Program-made: the position numbers and the translations under genes
Shown: positions 17,558 through 26,906 of the stretch, piece by piece
Layout of the letters: each line of letters begins with the position of its first letter
Numbering within the stretch: the first letter of the stretch is position 1
NCBI GenBank assembly: GCA_040274725.1
Contig: JBEMAQ010000002.1
Span: forward strand, 124,001 to 188,000
Source: Solibacillus sp040274725
GTDB lineage: Bacteria > Bacillota > Bacilli > Bacillales_A > Planococcaceae
Reading direction: 5' to 3'
Length of the DNA stretch: 64,000 bases
The notes under the pieces: generated by a model
What the model was told of the DNA's origin: nothing
Databases searched by the model: none
Seen by the model: the letters and a program-made list of their open reading frames with translations, nothing else

Positions 17558-18015
17558 ATTTAACCTAAATTTAATATTCATTATATAAAATAATTTTAAT
17601 AAAAAATTGCCTTCAAAGGACAAGTTATGTCTTTCCTGAAGTGTAAAATACTTGTTGTTGGTGAGTCTAATGGCATATATGATACGTTTCTTTTGTAGCA
17701 GTCCATTTTTATGTATGAAAAGATGGGATTTTTATTACAAATATCTGTTTCGAGGGTGTTTTTTTATGTTAAAATTTAGTATTATAGAGTCTAAAGAGAA
17801 AAAATAGTTTATAATGGAATTTGTTGATTTCAAATTAACTGTTTTTAAAAGCGGGAAAGGAAAAATGTGCAATGGTATTTGTTAAGCTATTTGAGAAAAA
17901 GGTACTACTCAAAACCTTAATTATTGATAATTCATAATTATATCGGTTTTTCGACAAATATTAAAGAGACATATTACATATTAAATTGAAAAAGATGTGA
18001 AAGAGGTTGCGCACA
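17558..18015. other. long AT-rich intergenic region upstream of the dehydratase
   Basis: About 460 bases without a credible ORF. It holds an imperfect hairpin at 17611-17641 (CTTCA/TGAAG outer and GACA/TGTC inner stems), TATAAT at 17810-17815 without a clear -35, and A/T-rich inverted stretches near 17920-17945. It probably contains the promoter and a long untranslated leader of the dehydratase-galU unit. I recognise no riboswitch class or ops/JUMPstart motif. Confidence 0.4.
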
Positions 18016-19836
18016 ATGAGTTATAAAATGAGATACATGACATTTTTTCTAGTAGATTCATGTATTGTACTTTCAGCAATATTTCTGAGCTATTGGTTAT
18101 TACATCCCACGTTAAATGTATATTCAAATCAAGTCATCGTCATAAGCGCTATTACATTACTTCTAAGTCATCACATTGCAGCCTATTACTATAAATTATA
18201 TACAAGAATGTGGAGTGTCGCTTCTGTTCGTGAGCTACTAACCATTGCTTATGCTGTGACGATTTCGATCGTAGCTGCGAGTATTATACAGCAACTTGTG
18301 AATAAAGATATTTATTTCCGTGTCATGACAATTACATGGCTACTCCATATTGTCATGATTGGTGGCTCAAGATTTTTATTAAGGTTATTAAATGATAAGG
18401 ATTCATTTAAAAATCAAAATGCAGTGAAGCGCGCATTAATTGTCGGTGCTGGTCAAGGTGGTACGATGCTGGCGAAAAACTTACAAAATGCAATGGAGCA
18501 GGATGTATGTCCAGTGGGCTTTGTAGATGATGATCTTAATAAAAAGTACTTGAATGTCATGGGACTTCCTGTCTGGGGTACGACGAAGGATATCGAAAAA
18601 GTTGTCCGAAAGCATGGAATCGACACAATTATCATCGCGATTCCTTCATTGAATAAGCGTGACATTCATGCGATTTACGACGAGTGCTCAAAAATAGAGG
18701 TTGAAATTAAAATCATGCCAAAAATTGAGGATGTCATGACGGGGAAAGTATCTGTTAGTGAAATGCAAAATGTCGACATTAATGATTTGCTTGGCCGTGA
18801 AGAGGTGCAGCTTGATATGCTAGCCATCTCCAAAAAGCTGACAGACAATGTCATTTTAGTAACGGGTGCAGGCGGCTCAATAGGCTCTGAAATTTGTAGG
18901 CAGGTCATGGCCTTCCAGCCGAGAAAGCTACTTCTATTAGGTCACGGTGAAAATTCGATTTATACAATTCATATGGAGTTAATCGAAAAAGGCAGCAACG
19001 TCGAGATTGTTCCTGTTATCGCAGATATCCAAGATCGCGAGCGCATTTTTGATGTCATCGCAGAGCACCGACCGGACGTTATTTATCACGCAGCGGCGCA
19101 TAAGCATGTACCACTGATGGAATATAACCCGCAGGAGGCTGTGAAAAATAATATTTTCGGTACAAAAAATGTCGCGGAGGCAGCTGATACGTATGGCGTG
19201 AAGAACTTTGTTATGGTATCGACCGACAAAGCAGTCAACCCACCAAACGTGATGGGCGCAACGAAGCGCATTGCGGAGATGGTCGTACAGGATCTAGCGA
19301 AGCGCAGCGAAACGAACTTCGCGGCAGTGCGATTCGGTAATGTACTCGGCTCGCGCGGCTCGGTCGTACCGAGATTCAAAGCACAAATCGCAGCAGGTGG
19401 CCCTGTTACGGTAACGCATCCTGACATGACACGCTACTTCATGACAATTCCAGAAGCAAGCAGGCTCGTCCTCCAAGCCGGCACACTTGCAAAGGGCGGA
19501 GAGGTATTTGTACTCGATATGGGTGAGCCAGTGAAGATTGTCGATTTGGCGAAAAACGTCATCCGTTTATCAGGCTTCTCTGAGGAGGAAATCGGCATTA
19601 CCTACTCTGGTATCCGTCCTGGTGAGAAGATGTTTGAGGAACTGCTAAACCCTGAGGAAATTCAAGAGCAGAATATTTATCCGAAGATTCATGTTGGCAA
19701 GGCGAATTGTATGGAGAGTGAGCAGTTAGCGGATTTACTAGTAACAATCCAACAGCTAGAATCAGAGCCTTTAAAGGAATTAGCGGTTGGTGTGGCTAAT
19801 GGTAACTGGAGCTATGATTATATGTTGACGTCTTGA
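18016..19836 (+). CDS. membrane UDP-sugar 4,6-dehydratase (PglF/CapD/FlaA1 family)
   Basis: 606 residues from ATG 18016, which has AGAGG nine bases upstream; an in-frame TTG at 18007 overlaps that site. Four membrane helices (about residues 8-120) are followed by a first Rossmann domain (ALIVGAGQGGTMLAKN) and a second short-chain dehydrogenase domain (ILVTGAGGSIGSEICRQV). The expected Tyr of the SDR triad is replaced by Met (NVMGATKR), as in PglF/FlaA1 proteins. The alternative catalytic triad T403-D404-K405 is present in STDKAVNP. Likely product is UDP-4-keto-6-deoxy-HexNAc from UDP-GlcNAc, at the inner membrane face. No aminotransferase or acetyltransferase for bacillosamine is seen, so the final sugar is open (FucNAc or QuiNAc are possible). 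Confidence 0.92.
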   Translation: MSYKMRYMTFFLVDSCIVLSAIFLSYWLLHPTLNVYSNQVIVISAITLLLSHHIAAYYYKLYTRMWSVASVRELLTIAYAVTISIVAASIIQQLVNKDIYFRVMTITWLLHIVMIGGSRFLLRLLNDKDSFKNQNAVKRALIVGAGQGGTMLAKNLQNAMEQDVCPVGFVDDDLNKKYLNVMGLPVWGTTKDIEKVVRKHGIDTIIIAIPSLNKRDIHAIYDECSKIEVEIKIMPKIEDVMTGKVSVSEMQNVDINDLLGREEVQLDMLAISKKLTDNVILVTGAGGSIGSEICRQVMAFQPRKLLLLGHGENSIYTIHMELIEKGSNVEIVPVIADIQDRERIFDVIAEHRPDVIYHAAAHKHVPLMEYNPQEAVKNNIFGTKNVAEAADTYGVKNFVMVSTDKAVNPPNVMGATKRIAEMVVQDLAKRSETNFAAVRFGNVLGSRGSVVPRFKAQIAAGGPVTVTHPDMTRYFMTIPEASRLVLQAGTLAKGGEVFVLDMGEPVKIVDLAKNVIRLSGFSEEEIGITYSGIRPGEKMFEELLNPEEIQEQNIYPKIHVGKANCMESEQLADLLVTIQQLESEPLKELAVGVANGNWSYDYMLTS

Positions 19837-19850
19837 GAAAGAACAAAAAG

Positions 19851-19876
19851 AGCTCCACTATTAGGTTAGTGGGGCT
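19851..19876 (+). terminator. hairpin after the dehydratase, probable weak terminator
   Basis: AGCTCCACTA pairs with TAGTGGGGCT (one G-T) around a six-base loop; the following TTGTTAG is a poor T tract. It may only partly separate the dehydratase from galU. Confidence 0.5.
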
Positions 19877-19920
19877 TGTTAGATAAATACATAGACATTA
19901 AAGAGTAAGGAGCTAGAACA

Positions 19921-20808
19921 ATGAAAAAAGTGAGAAAAGCGATTATTCCAGCAGCAGGCTTAGGTACGCGTTTTTTACCTGCAACAAAGGCGATGCCAAA
20001 GGAAATGCTACCAATTGTAGATAAACCAACTATTCAATATATTGTAGAGGAAGCGATTGCTTCAGGTATTGAGGATATTATTATCGTAACAGGTAAGGGC
20101 AAACGTGCAATTGAGGATCATTTTGACAATGCATTAGAGCTAGAAACGAACTTACTTGAAAAAGGAAAACTTGAGATGCTCGAAAAGGTACAGGCATCAG
20201 CGAATGTCGACATCCACTACATCCGTCAAAAGGAGCCACTTGGCCTAGGTCACGCGATTTGGTGTGCGCGTAAATTTATCGGCAATGAGCCGTTTGCAGT
20301 ATTGCTTGGAGATGATGTTGTAAAAAGTGACGAGCCATGTCTAAAGCAGCTGATGAATCAATATGACAACACATTATCAAGTGTCATTGGTGTACAGGAA
20401 GTTCCAGATGAGGATGTGCACCGTTACGGGGTAATTGACCCGGTGAATACTGATGACCGATTAATGCAAGTAACTCAATTCGTAGAAAAGCCAGCATTAG
20501 AGGACGCACCATCAAACTTCGCAATTATTGGTCGCTACATACTAACACCTGAAATTTTCCGTTTCTTAGATGAAAAGAAAAAAGGCAAAGGTGGAGAGAT
20601 TCAATTAACAGATGCGATTGAAGCGCTAAATAGTATTCAGCGCGTATTCGCTTATAATTTTGAAGGTCGCCGTTATGATGTAGGTGAGCAGCTTGGCTTT
20701 ATTGAAACGACGATTGACTTCGCACTGGATCGTGAGGATTTGAGTGACAGTGTGAAGGAATTGATTTTGAGGAAGGCTGAGGAATTAAAGAAAGCAATTA
20801 AGGTGTAG
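19921..20808 (+). CDS. galU: UTP-glucose-1-phosphate uridylyltransferase
   Basis: 295 residues, the normal length for GalU/GtaB. The N-terminus KAIIPAAGLGTRFLPATKAMPKEMLPIVDKPTIQYIVEEA is the family signature with the nucleotide-binding glycine loop. Also present are LGHAIWCARKF, VLLGDDVV, VTQFVEKP and KGGEIQLTDAIEAL. It makes UDP-glucose from glucose-1-phosphate and UTP in the cytosol. It takes product from the phosphoglucomutase at 30.3 kb and feeds GalE at 32.0 and 40.8 kb, so the precursor route is complete within the window. Start ATG follows AGTAAGGAGCTAG. Confidence 0.96.
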   Translation: MKKVRKAIIPAAGLGTRFLPATKAMPKEMLPIVDKPTIQYIVEEAIASGIEDIIIVTGKGKRAIEDHFDNALELETNLLEKGKLEMLEKVQASANVDIHYIRQKEPLGLGHAIWCARKFIGNEPFAVLLGDDVVKSDEPCLKQLMNQYDNTLSSVIGVQEVPDEDVHRYGVIDPVNTDDRLMQVTQFVEKPALEDAPSNFAIIGRYILTPEIFRFLDEKKKGKGGEIQLTDAIEALNSIQRVFAYNFEGRRYDVGEQLGFIETTIDFALDREDLSDSVKELILRKAEELKKAIKV

Positions 20809-20894
20809 ATTTGTTTAGATATAAATGAATTATAAAATAAATTGGTTTTATCAGTTGAAGTTGATTTTTTGATTGGCTAATTGGAGTGTAGATA

Positions 20895-22436
20895 ATGTTA
20901 AATAATAAGTTAAATAAGAATGCTATGATAGCAATTAATTTGTTAGCATCGTTAATAGCACTTGTAGCTGGCATAGGTTTAAATTTTATTTTAGCTCCTA
21001 TTATAGTAGAAAATTTAGGTGTAGAGGCTAATGGTTTTGTTCAATTAGCAAATAATTTTGTAATGTTTGCGAATTTAATTACAATTGCTTTAAATTCAAT
21101 GGCAGGGAGATTCATTTCTATTGCATATCAAAGAGGGGAATTTGGAAAAGCTCAAGGATATTATTCCACGATTTCATTTGCGAATTGGATAATCACTATT
21201 ATTATATTGATACCCTTTAGTATAATTACATATTATTTAGATACAATATTAGAGGTACCTAAAGATATTTTAAGTGATGTGCAATTATTGTTTGGATTTA
21301 TCTTTATAAATTTCTTAATTCTTACATTGTTATCCACATGGGGAGTCGCTACTTTTATTACTAATAAATTATACTTGCAATCTCTAAATACTATTTGTTC
21401 TCAGTTGATTCGTTTGTTATTGACTTTCGGGTTATTTGTTTTATATGAACCTACATTACATTTTATAGGTCTAGCAATATTAATTTCTACTATATACGTA
21501 TGTTTGATGAACTATATTTATAAAATCAAGTTAACACCGGATTTAAAATATAAAAAGAGCAAATTAAGTTTTAATAAATTTAAAGAAGTAACTTCGTCAG
21601 GAATTTGGAATACTATACAAACTGCAGGCTTTTTAATGTTGACAGCAGTAGATTTATTGGTAGTTAACTTATTATTAGGACCACATGCTATGGGGGTTTT
21701 ATCCATTGCTAAGCTATTACCTACAACTATGTTAACTATATCTGGAACAATAAATTCAATTTTTATACCTAATTTTTTAAATTTATACGCTAGTAATAAA
21801 ATTAGTGAATTAGGAAAAGAAGTTAAACAGAGTATGAAAATTGTTGGTATATTATTAATGGTACCTCTAACATGTATATTTATTTTCGGACAGGACTTTT
21901 ATAGATTATGGGTTCCTACAGAAGATGCAAGTTTACTATATTATTTGACTTCTGTCAGTATATTAAATATGATTTTTACTTCGTCAATTTCACCAATGTT
22001 TAATTTGTTCACAATTACCAATAAGTTGAAATTTAATGCAATACTGATAATAGTTTCAGGGTTTTTAAACATTATTTTAATGATCTTACTCATTAAGTAT
22101 ACAGATTTAGGAATTTATGCAGTAGCTGGGTTAAGTACTATTATTAATTTAATAAGAAATTTATGTTTTATTGCACCATATTCGGCAAAGTGTATAGGAT
22201 TAAAATGGTATGCTTTTTATCCTAAAATTATAAGTTTTATTATACCATTTGGTGTAGTAATGATTTTAGGATATTTATTAAAAAATATCTATCATGTATA
22301 TAATTGGTTTGATTTTTTTATTGTGACGGTTTTAATGTCTTTGATTACATTTATCGTGAATTATTTCATTGCGCTAACTAAACATGAAAAAAAGCTATTT
22401 CTAAACTTTTTTTGGGGGAAAATTATAAGAAGGTGA
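20895..22436 (+). CDS. Wzx-type polysaccharide flippase (MATE/MOP superfamily)
   Basis: 513 residues, about 14 membrane helices, no soluble domain. Ends and spacing fit the polysaccharide transporter family: N-terminal NLLASLIALVAGIGLNFILAPIIVENLGVEANGFVQLANNF, a MOP-flippase pattern. It should move undecaprenyl-linked repeat units across the membrane for the Wzy polymerases. The start is ATG after TTGGAGTG. It is AT-rich compared with galU just upstream, suggesting a different origin. A second flippase lies at 33345, so two polymers are probably exported. Confidence 0.88.
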   Translation: MLNNKLNKNAMIAINLLASLIALVAGIGLNFILAPIIVENLGVEANGFVQLANNFVMFANLITIALNSMAGRFISIAYQRGEFGKAQGYYSTISFANWIITIIILIPFSIITYYLDTILEVPKDILSDVQLLFGFIFINFLILTLLSTWGVATFITNKLYLQSLNTICSQLIRLLLTFGLFVLYEPTLHFIGLAILISTIYVCLMNYIYKIKLTPDLKYKKSKLSFNKFKEVTSSGIWNTIQTAGFLMLTAVDLLVVNLLLGPHAMGVLSIAKLLPTTMLTISGTINSIFIPNFLNLYASNKISELGKEVKQSMKIVGILLMVPLTCIFIFGQDFYRLWVPTEDASLLYYLTSVSILNMIFTSSISPMFNLFTITNKLKFNAILIIVSGFLNIILMILLIKYTDLGIYAVAGLSTIINLIRNLCFIAPYSAKCIGLKWYAFYPKIISFIIPFGVVMILGYLLKNIYHVYNWFDFFIVTVLMSLITFIVNYFIALTKHEKKLFLNFFWGKIIRR

Positions 22437-22452
22437 CATCGAGAATTAAAGA

Positions 22453-23550
22453 ATGGGAGATATATTAAAAATGAACGATTTAAAAAGAATAATTAAAAAA
22501 ACGCCTTTGATAGGGAAGGTAGCATTAAAAGTTCATACCTTGAGAATTAAAAAAAATATAAGAAAGGATTTATTAAATTTATTTAATAAAGAATCAAACA
22601 AGCCAAAAATATTTATTTTTTTATGTGATACATATGGTAATTTGGGAGATGTGGCACTTAGATATATTCAGAGAAGATTTCTAGAAGAAAATTTTAAAAG
22701 TTATACTCAAATTTTAGTTACAGATTTAGATTTGAGACATGGAGGAGATATTTTAAAGCAATATATACAAAAGGAGGATATATTAACTCTAGTTGGGGGA
22801 GGGAATTTTGGCAATCAATATATGGATACTGAAAATGATAGACGCTATGTCATTGAAAACTTTCCTGAAAACAAAATTATATGTTTCCCACAATCGATTT
22901 ATTTTACAAATAATAAAGAAGGGGAAATAGAGAAAGAGAGAGCTATTAAAATTTATAATAACCATATGAATTTAACTCTAGCTTTGAGAGACACTATGTC
23001 ATATGAAATAGCTAAATCTTTATTTACAAATGCTAATATATTACTTACGACAGACATTGTATTAACTTTAACCGAATTTCAATATAATTATAAAAGAACA
23101 GGTGCCTTATTTTTAATGCGTGCTGATGTAGAAAAAACTCTTCAAGAAGGAGAGTTTAATTTATTAAATCAAATAGTCAAAAAGAAGTTTTCTAAAGTAG
23201 CATATTCAGATACGATAATATCGGAAAATGTAGGTCATGATCGTCAATATGAAGTATTAGACAAAAAATTAGCTGAAATTGCTAATGCAAAAATTGTTAT
23301 AACCGATCGTTTACATGGAATGATATTTTGTGCGATAACGAATACACCATGTATTGTCTTGTCAAATTATAATCATAAAATTAAATATCAATATGAATGG
23401 ATTAAACATTTAAACTACATTAAATATCTGGAGGATATTTCTGAATTTGAAGATTCGCTATCAAATTTAATAGAAGTAGAACCTATGAAATATGATAGTT
23501 CATTTACAGCCTCGTATTTTAAAGAAATAATTAAAGTAATGAAATCTTAA
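22453..23550 (+). CDS. polysaccharide pyruvyl transferase family protein
   Basis: 365 residues (ATG 22453, or ATG 22471 which has GGGAG upstream). Motifs are FLCDTYGNLGDVALRYIQRRFLEENF (the N-terminal GN-x-GD loop), LVGGGNFGN, IICFPQSIYF, and near the C-terminus KIVITDRLHGMIFCAITNTPCIVL, where D/R/H in TDRLHG are the family's conserved active-site residues. It transfers pyruvate from phosphoenolpyruvate to a sugar of the repeat unit, giving an acidic ketal. CsaB of this family makes the wall ligand for SLH modules, while EpsI/EpsO members modify exopolysaccharide; this gene's setting inside a glycosyltransferase run favours the latter type. SLH proteins lie 20-38 kb downstream. Confidence 0.88.
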   Translation: MGDILKMNDLKRIIKKTPLIGKVALKVHTLRIKKNIRKDLLNLFNKESNKPKIFIFLCDTYGNLGDVALRYIQRRFLEENFKSYTQILVTDLDLRHGGDILKQYIQKEDILTLVGGGNFGNQYMDTENDRRYVIENFPENKIICFPQSIYFTNNKEGEIEKERAIKIYNNHMNLTLALRDTMSYEIAKSLFTNANILLTTDIVLTLTEFQYNYKRTGALFLMRADVEKTLQEGEFNLLNQIVKKKFSKVAYSDTIISENVGHDRQYEVLDKKLAEIANAKIVITDRLHGMIFCAITNTPCIVLSNYNHKIKYQYEWIKHLNYIKYLEDISEFEDSLSNLIEVEPMKYDSSFTASYFKEIIKVMKS

Positions 23551-23632
23551 TGTAGCCTCAATATAAAAGGTGAAGATGCTGCTATAGAAGGTCAATTAAT
23601 AGAATTAAAAACTTAAAAAGTAGAGGGTACAT

Positions 23633-24451
23633 ATGAATTTTTCAGTTTTAATGTCAGTGTATATAAAGGAGTCTCCGGAATTTTTAAAGGAGGCTCTAGA
23701 GAGCATTTTGATAAATCAAACTCTTTTACCATCAGAGATGGTACTAGTAAAAGATGGACCGTTAACAAGCGAATTGGATTCAATTATAAATGATTTTAAA
23801 GGTAAATTTCCAACTATATTGAAGATAGTTGGATTGGATAATAATGTGGGATTAGGTAAGGCACTTAATATTGGGCTACAACATTGTACTAATGAACTCG
23901 TTGCTAGAATGGATTCTGATGATATTTGTGCAAATGATCGTTTTGAGAGTCAAATTGAATATTTTAAACAAAATTATAATTTAGATCTTGTAGGTGGTAA
24001 TATTATAGAGTTTTACGATACACCTTCAAATTCCAAACTTGAAAGAAAAGTTCCAAATGAAAAAACTGATATTATTAAAATGGCAAAACGTAGAAATCCA
24101 ATAAATCATGTTTCTGTAATGTTTAGGAAAGATTCAGTAATTCAAGCTGGTGGATATAAACATTTACCGTATTTAGAAGATTACTATTTATGGATTCGAA
24201 TGATTGAATTTGGAAGTGAAATGGCTAATATTAATAAAAACTTAGTATATGTTCGTACAGGAAAAGCAATGTATAAGCGTAGAGGAAATAAAGAATATAT
24301 AAAGGGGTGGCATAAGTTACAAAAAGAAATGAAAAAAATGGGGATTATCAGTAATTTTGATTTAATGATCAATATGATAAATATTATAATATTTATTTAT
24401 ATGCCAGCTGGAGTTAAGGAAATGGTATATAAATTATTTTTAAGGAGATAA
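23633..24451 (+). CDS. glycosyltransferase family 2 (GT-A fold)
   Basis: 272 residues. Motifs: FSVLMSVYIKESPEFLKEALESI, LVKDGPL, VGLGKALNIGLQHCTNELVARMDSDDICANDRF with the DSDD metal site, and the acceptor-side HLPYLEDYYLWIRMI that includes an ED base motif. The MSVY...ESPEFL start resembles the AmsE/WfgS-type branch (GT2 for UDP-GlcA/Gal or similar donors), though donor cannot be fixed. It follows the pyruvyl transferase after 82 bases and its stop directly abuts the next GT2 start. Confidence 0.88.
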   Translation: MNFSVLMSVYIKESPEFLKEALESILINQTLLPSEMVLVKDGPLTSELDSIINDFKGKFPTILKIVGLDNNVGLGKALNIGLQHCTNELVARMDSDDICANDRFESQIEYFKQNYNLDLVGGNIIEFYDTPSNSKLERKVPNEKTDIIKMAKRRNPINHVSVMFRKDSVIQAGGYKHLPYLEDYYLWIRMIEFGSEMANINKNLVYVRTGKAMYKRRGNKEYIKGWHKLQKEMKKMGIISNFDLMINMINIIIFIYMPAGVKEMVYKLFLRR

Positions 24452-25540
24452 ATGGAGAGGCTTGGTGAAATTTCAATGAGTCTAGTAAGTATAATAGTCC
24501 CTATATATAATGCAGAGAAAACGCTGTCCCGTTGTATTGAAAGTTTGATAAAACAGACTTTATGGGATATGGAAATTATTTTAGTTGACGATGGTTCAAC
24601 AGATGGTAGCGCTGATATTTGTAATTTATATAGTCAAAATGATAGTCGTATAATTGTAATTCATAAAAAAAATGAAGGTGTATCCAAAACAAGAAATGCA
24701 GGACTAAAAAAGGTGACATCTGATTATGTTTTATTTGTGGATAGTGATGATTATATAGAACATTCAATGTGTGAAGTTTTATATAAAGAGATTATTAATA
24801 CAAAATATGAAGTAGTAATGTGTGGATTCGAAAGACGTTTTATTTTTAATGGTAAGGTTAAAAGGTCGGAGATAATCCTACCAGGAATACAATCTGTTGG
24901 GAATATGAGGGAATTTGAAGATAATTGGTGTAATTTATATAAAAAGTCATTTTTTAATGCGCCATGGGGAAAACTATATAAGGTAGATTATATAAAAAAG
25001 AATAATATTTCATTTGAAGAAGAATTAGATTGTGGTGAAGACTTACTATTTAATTTAGAGGTTTTTGGATATATTAATAAAATTGCAGTAGTTAATGAGC
25101 CCTTATATATTTATGAATGTACAGAGAAAGAATCGTTAACTACAAAATTAGATTTGAAAAAAGAACACAATGATAAGTATTTATATAATACTACACTTAA
25201 TTATTTAGATAAAATGAATATGCTCAAAGCTTGCGAAGGTGAAGTTGCTCGAATCTATATGAGAAGTTGCTTTAGGACATTTGAACAGATATTATTACTA
25301 GAAAATGGTTTAGATTCAAATGAAAAGAAAATGCATATAAAAAATATACTTTCTTGTAAAGAGACTAAAAAAGCTCTTTATTCAAATCAAACTAAAAGTT
25401 TAGAGAGCTATATTTATTTGCTGATATTAAGGACTAATTCATATAGTATAGTTTCCCATTTCACAAAAATAAGATTTAAATACAAAATGTTTTTGAGAAA
25501 GGGTTTTAATTTTGAAAATCAAGAAGTTAGCGCTAGGTGA
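24452..25540 (+). CDS. glycosyltransferase family 2 (GT-A fold)
   Basis: 362 residues; ATG immediately follows the previous stop codon, with AAGGAG inside the end of that gene; an internal ATG (24476) is a possible alternative. Motifs: VSIIVPIYNAEKTLSRCIESL, ILVDDGSTDGSADIC, GVSKTRNAGLKKVTSDYVLFVDSDDYIE and ELDCGEDLLFNLEVF (DxD and ED motifs). It is a typical EpsJ/EpsE-like GT2. It overlaps the downstream polymerase gene by 29 bases, so these three genes are likely translationally linked. Confidence 0.9.
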   Translation: MERLGEISMSLVSIIVPIYNAEKTLSRCIESLIKQTLWDMEIILVDDGSTDGSADICNLYSQNDSRIIVIHKKNEGVSKTRNAGLKKVTSDYVLFVDSDDYIEHSMCEVLYKEIINTKYEVVMCGFERRFIFNGKVKRSEIILPGIQSVGNMREFEDNWCNLYKKSFFNAPWGKLYKVDYIKKNNISFEEELDCGEDLLFNLEVFGYINKIAVVNEPLYIYECTEKESLTTKLDLKKEHNDKYLYNTTLNYLDKMNMLKACEGEVARIYMRSCFRTFEQILLLENGLDSNEKKMHIKNILSCKETKKALYSNQTKSLESYIYLLILRTNSYSIVSHFTKIRFKYKMFLRKGFNFENQEVSAR

Positions 25541-26831
25541 AATAGGTTTTGTACTTTTTCTATTTTGTTTTATTTTTGCACCACCATTAATACCAAAGAT
25601 TAACTTGATTTTCTTTGTGTTTATTTATGCTGTTTTTCAGTTACTTCGACGTAAGAAAACTTTGGTGACAAATGTATTCTATTATAGTGGTATCCAGAAA
25701 TTTTGTACTTTAATGTTTATTGCATATGTATACATCATATTTATAATGTCCATTGGAATTTTATTTGAGGATGTTGGTTCAATAAATTATATTAAAACAT
25801 TATATAGATTTATATTGTTAATTCCTATTACTGTAACTTGCATTGTATATTTAATTGTTAGAATTCACGAGCTGAAATATGATGTTTATGATGTGTTACA
25901 TGCCATCATTAAAGCGGGAATGATACAAGTTATTTTATCTATACTTATGTTTTTAATACCAAGTGTAAAAGAATTTATTGTTAATATAATGTTTGCAAAT
26001 ACAGGAGATAATTTAACACAAAACTTATGGGTGTACCAACGAAGACTTTATGGATTTTCTAATAGTTTGTTAGATTCATTTGGTTATGGAACTGGAGTTA
26101 TAGCGGCATTACCGTTAATTTTAGCAGCTAGGAGCAAAATTAGATATTTATTATATATCCCATTCTTATTAATTGTACCATTTTTAAATTCAAGGACTGG
26201 TCTAATAATTTTTATAGTCGGATTAATCTGTTGCATTCCATTATATGCAAAAAAGTTGAAACTTAGTAGTATGTTTAAATTGTCAATTTTAACATTATTG
26301 AATATTCTTTTTTTAAGTGTAGGCTATAAGATTTTAAAAATTATTAATCCGATTACATCTGAGTGGATCGGAAACGGACTTTTGAGTGTGGTTTCGATGT
26401 TTAATACTAATAATGAATATAATTCAAATATAGGGTATACAGAATCAACTAATAAATTATTCTCAGCAGAATTTTGGTACGTTCCTGATAGTATATGGGG
26501 ATTTTTATTTGGAACAGGTCATAATGTGTATGAAGCTATAGGTTTTACCCATTCTGATGTAGGTTATATTAATGATCTTTGGTTAGGCGGGGTATTAGGT
26601 TTAGTATTATTTTATTGCCCTTTATTAAGTTTATTTATAGGAATTTTAATAAAAGAAAAGCAATTAGGAATTAAGTATTTAGTATGCTTTTTAGGTCTTG
26701 CTTTTTTAGTTACTAACATTAAAGGATATATGATTAATTATAATGTAGGGATGGCTGTTACTTTAGCGATTTGCTTCTCAATAGTGTATCTTAATAACAA
26801 AAATAATATTCCTTTAATAAAGAAGGAATAA
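25512..26831 (+). CDS. multi-span polysaccharide polymerase (Wzy/EpsG-like)
   Basis: 439 residues starting at TTG 25512 with AAAGGG eight bases upstream, inside the end of the preceding gene. About 11 hydrophobic spans. The large loop before the last spans has GFLFGTGHNVYEAIGFTHSDVGYINDLWLGGVLGLVLFY; the SDVGYI...GG pattern is common in Wzy-like polymerases. No DNA-level sign of truncation. It is the third candidate polymerase of the cluster and is surrounded by GT2 genes, so it is the best candidate for polymerising the unit made by the 20.9-28.8 kb module. Confidence 0.75.
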   Translation: MKIKKLALGEIGFVLFLFCFIFAPPLIPKINLIFFVFIYAVFQLLRRKKTLVTNVFYYSGIQKFCTLMFIAYVYIIFIMSIGILFEDVGSINYIKTLYRFILLIPITVTCIVYLIVRIHELKYDVYDVLHAIIKAGMIQVILSILMFLIPSVKEFIVNIMFANTGDNLTQNLWVYQRRLYGFSNSLLDSFGYGTGVIAALPLILAARSKIRYLLYIPFLLIVPFLNSRTGLIIFIVGLICCIPLYAKKLKLSSMFKLSILTLLNILFLSVGYKILKIINPITSEWIGNGLLSVVSMFNTNNEYNSNIGYTESTNKLFSAEFWYVPDSIWGFLFGTGHNVYEAIGFTHSDVGYINDLWLGGVLGLVLFYCPLLSLFIGILIKEKQLGIKYLVCFLGLAFLVTNIKGYMINYNVGMAVTLAICFSIVYLNNKNNIPLIKKE

Positions 26832-26906
26832 AATACAAATTGTAAATTTAATTGAAATTTTTGTAGGTAAGGGATTTTGTTAATAATTTATGTGTGGAGG
26901 AGAATT

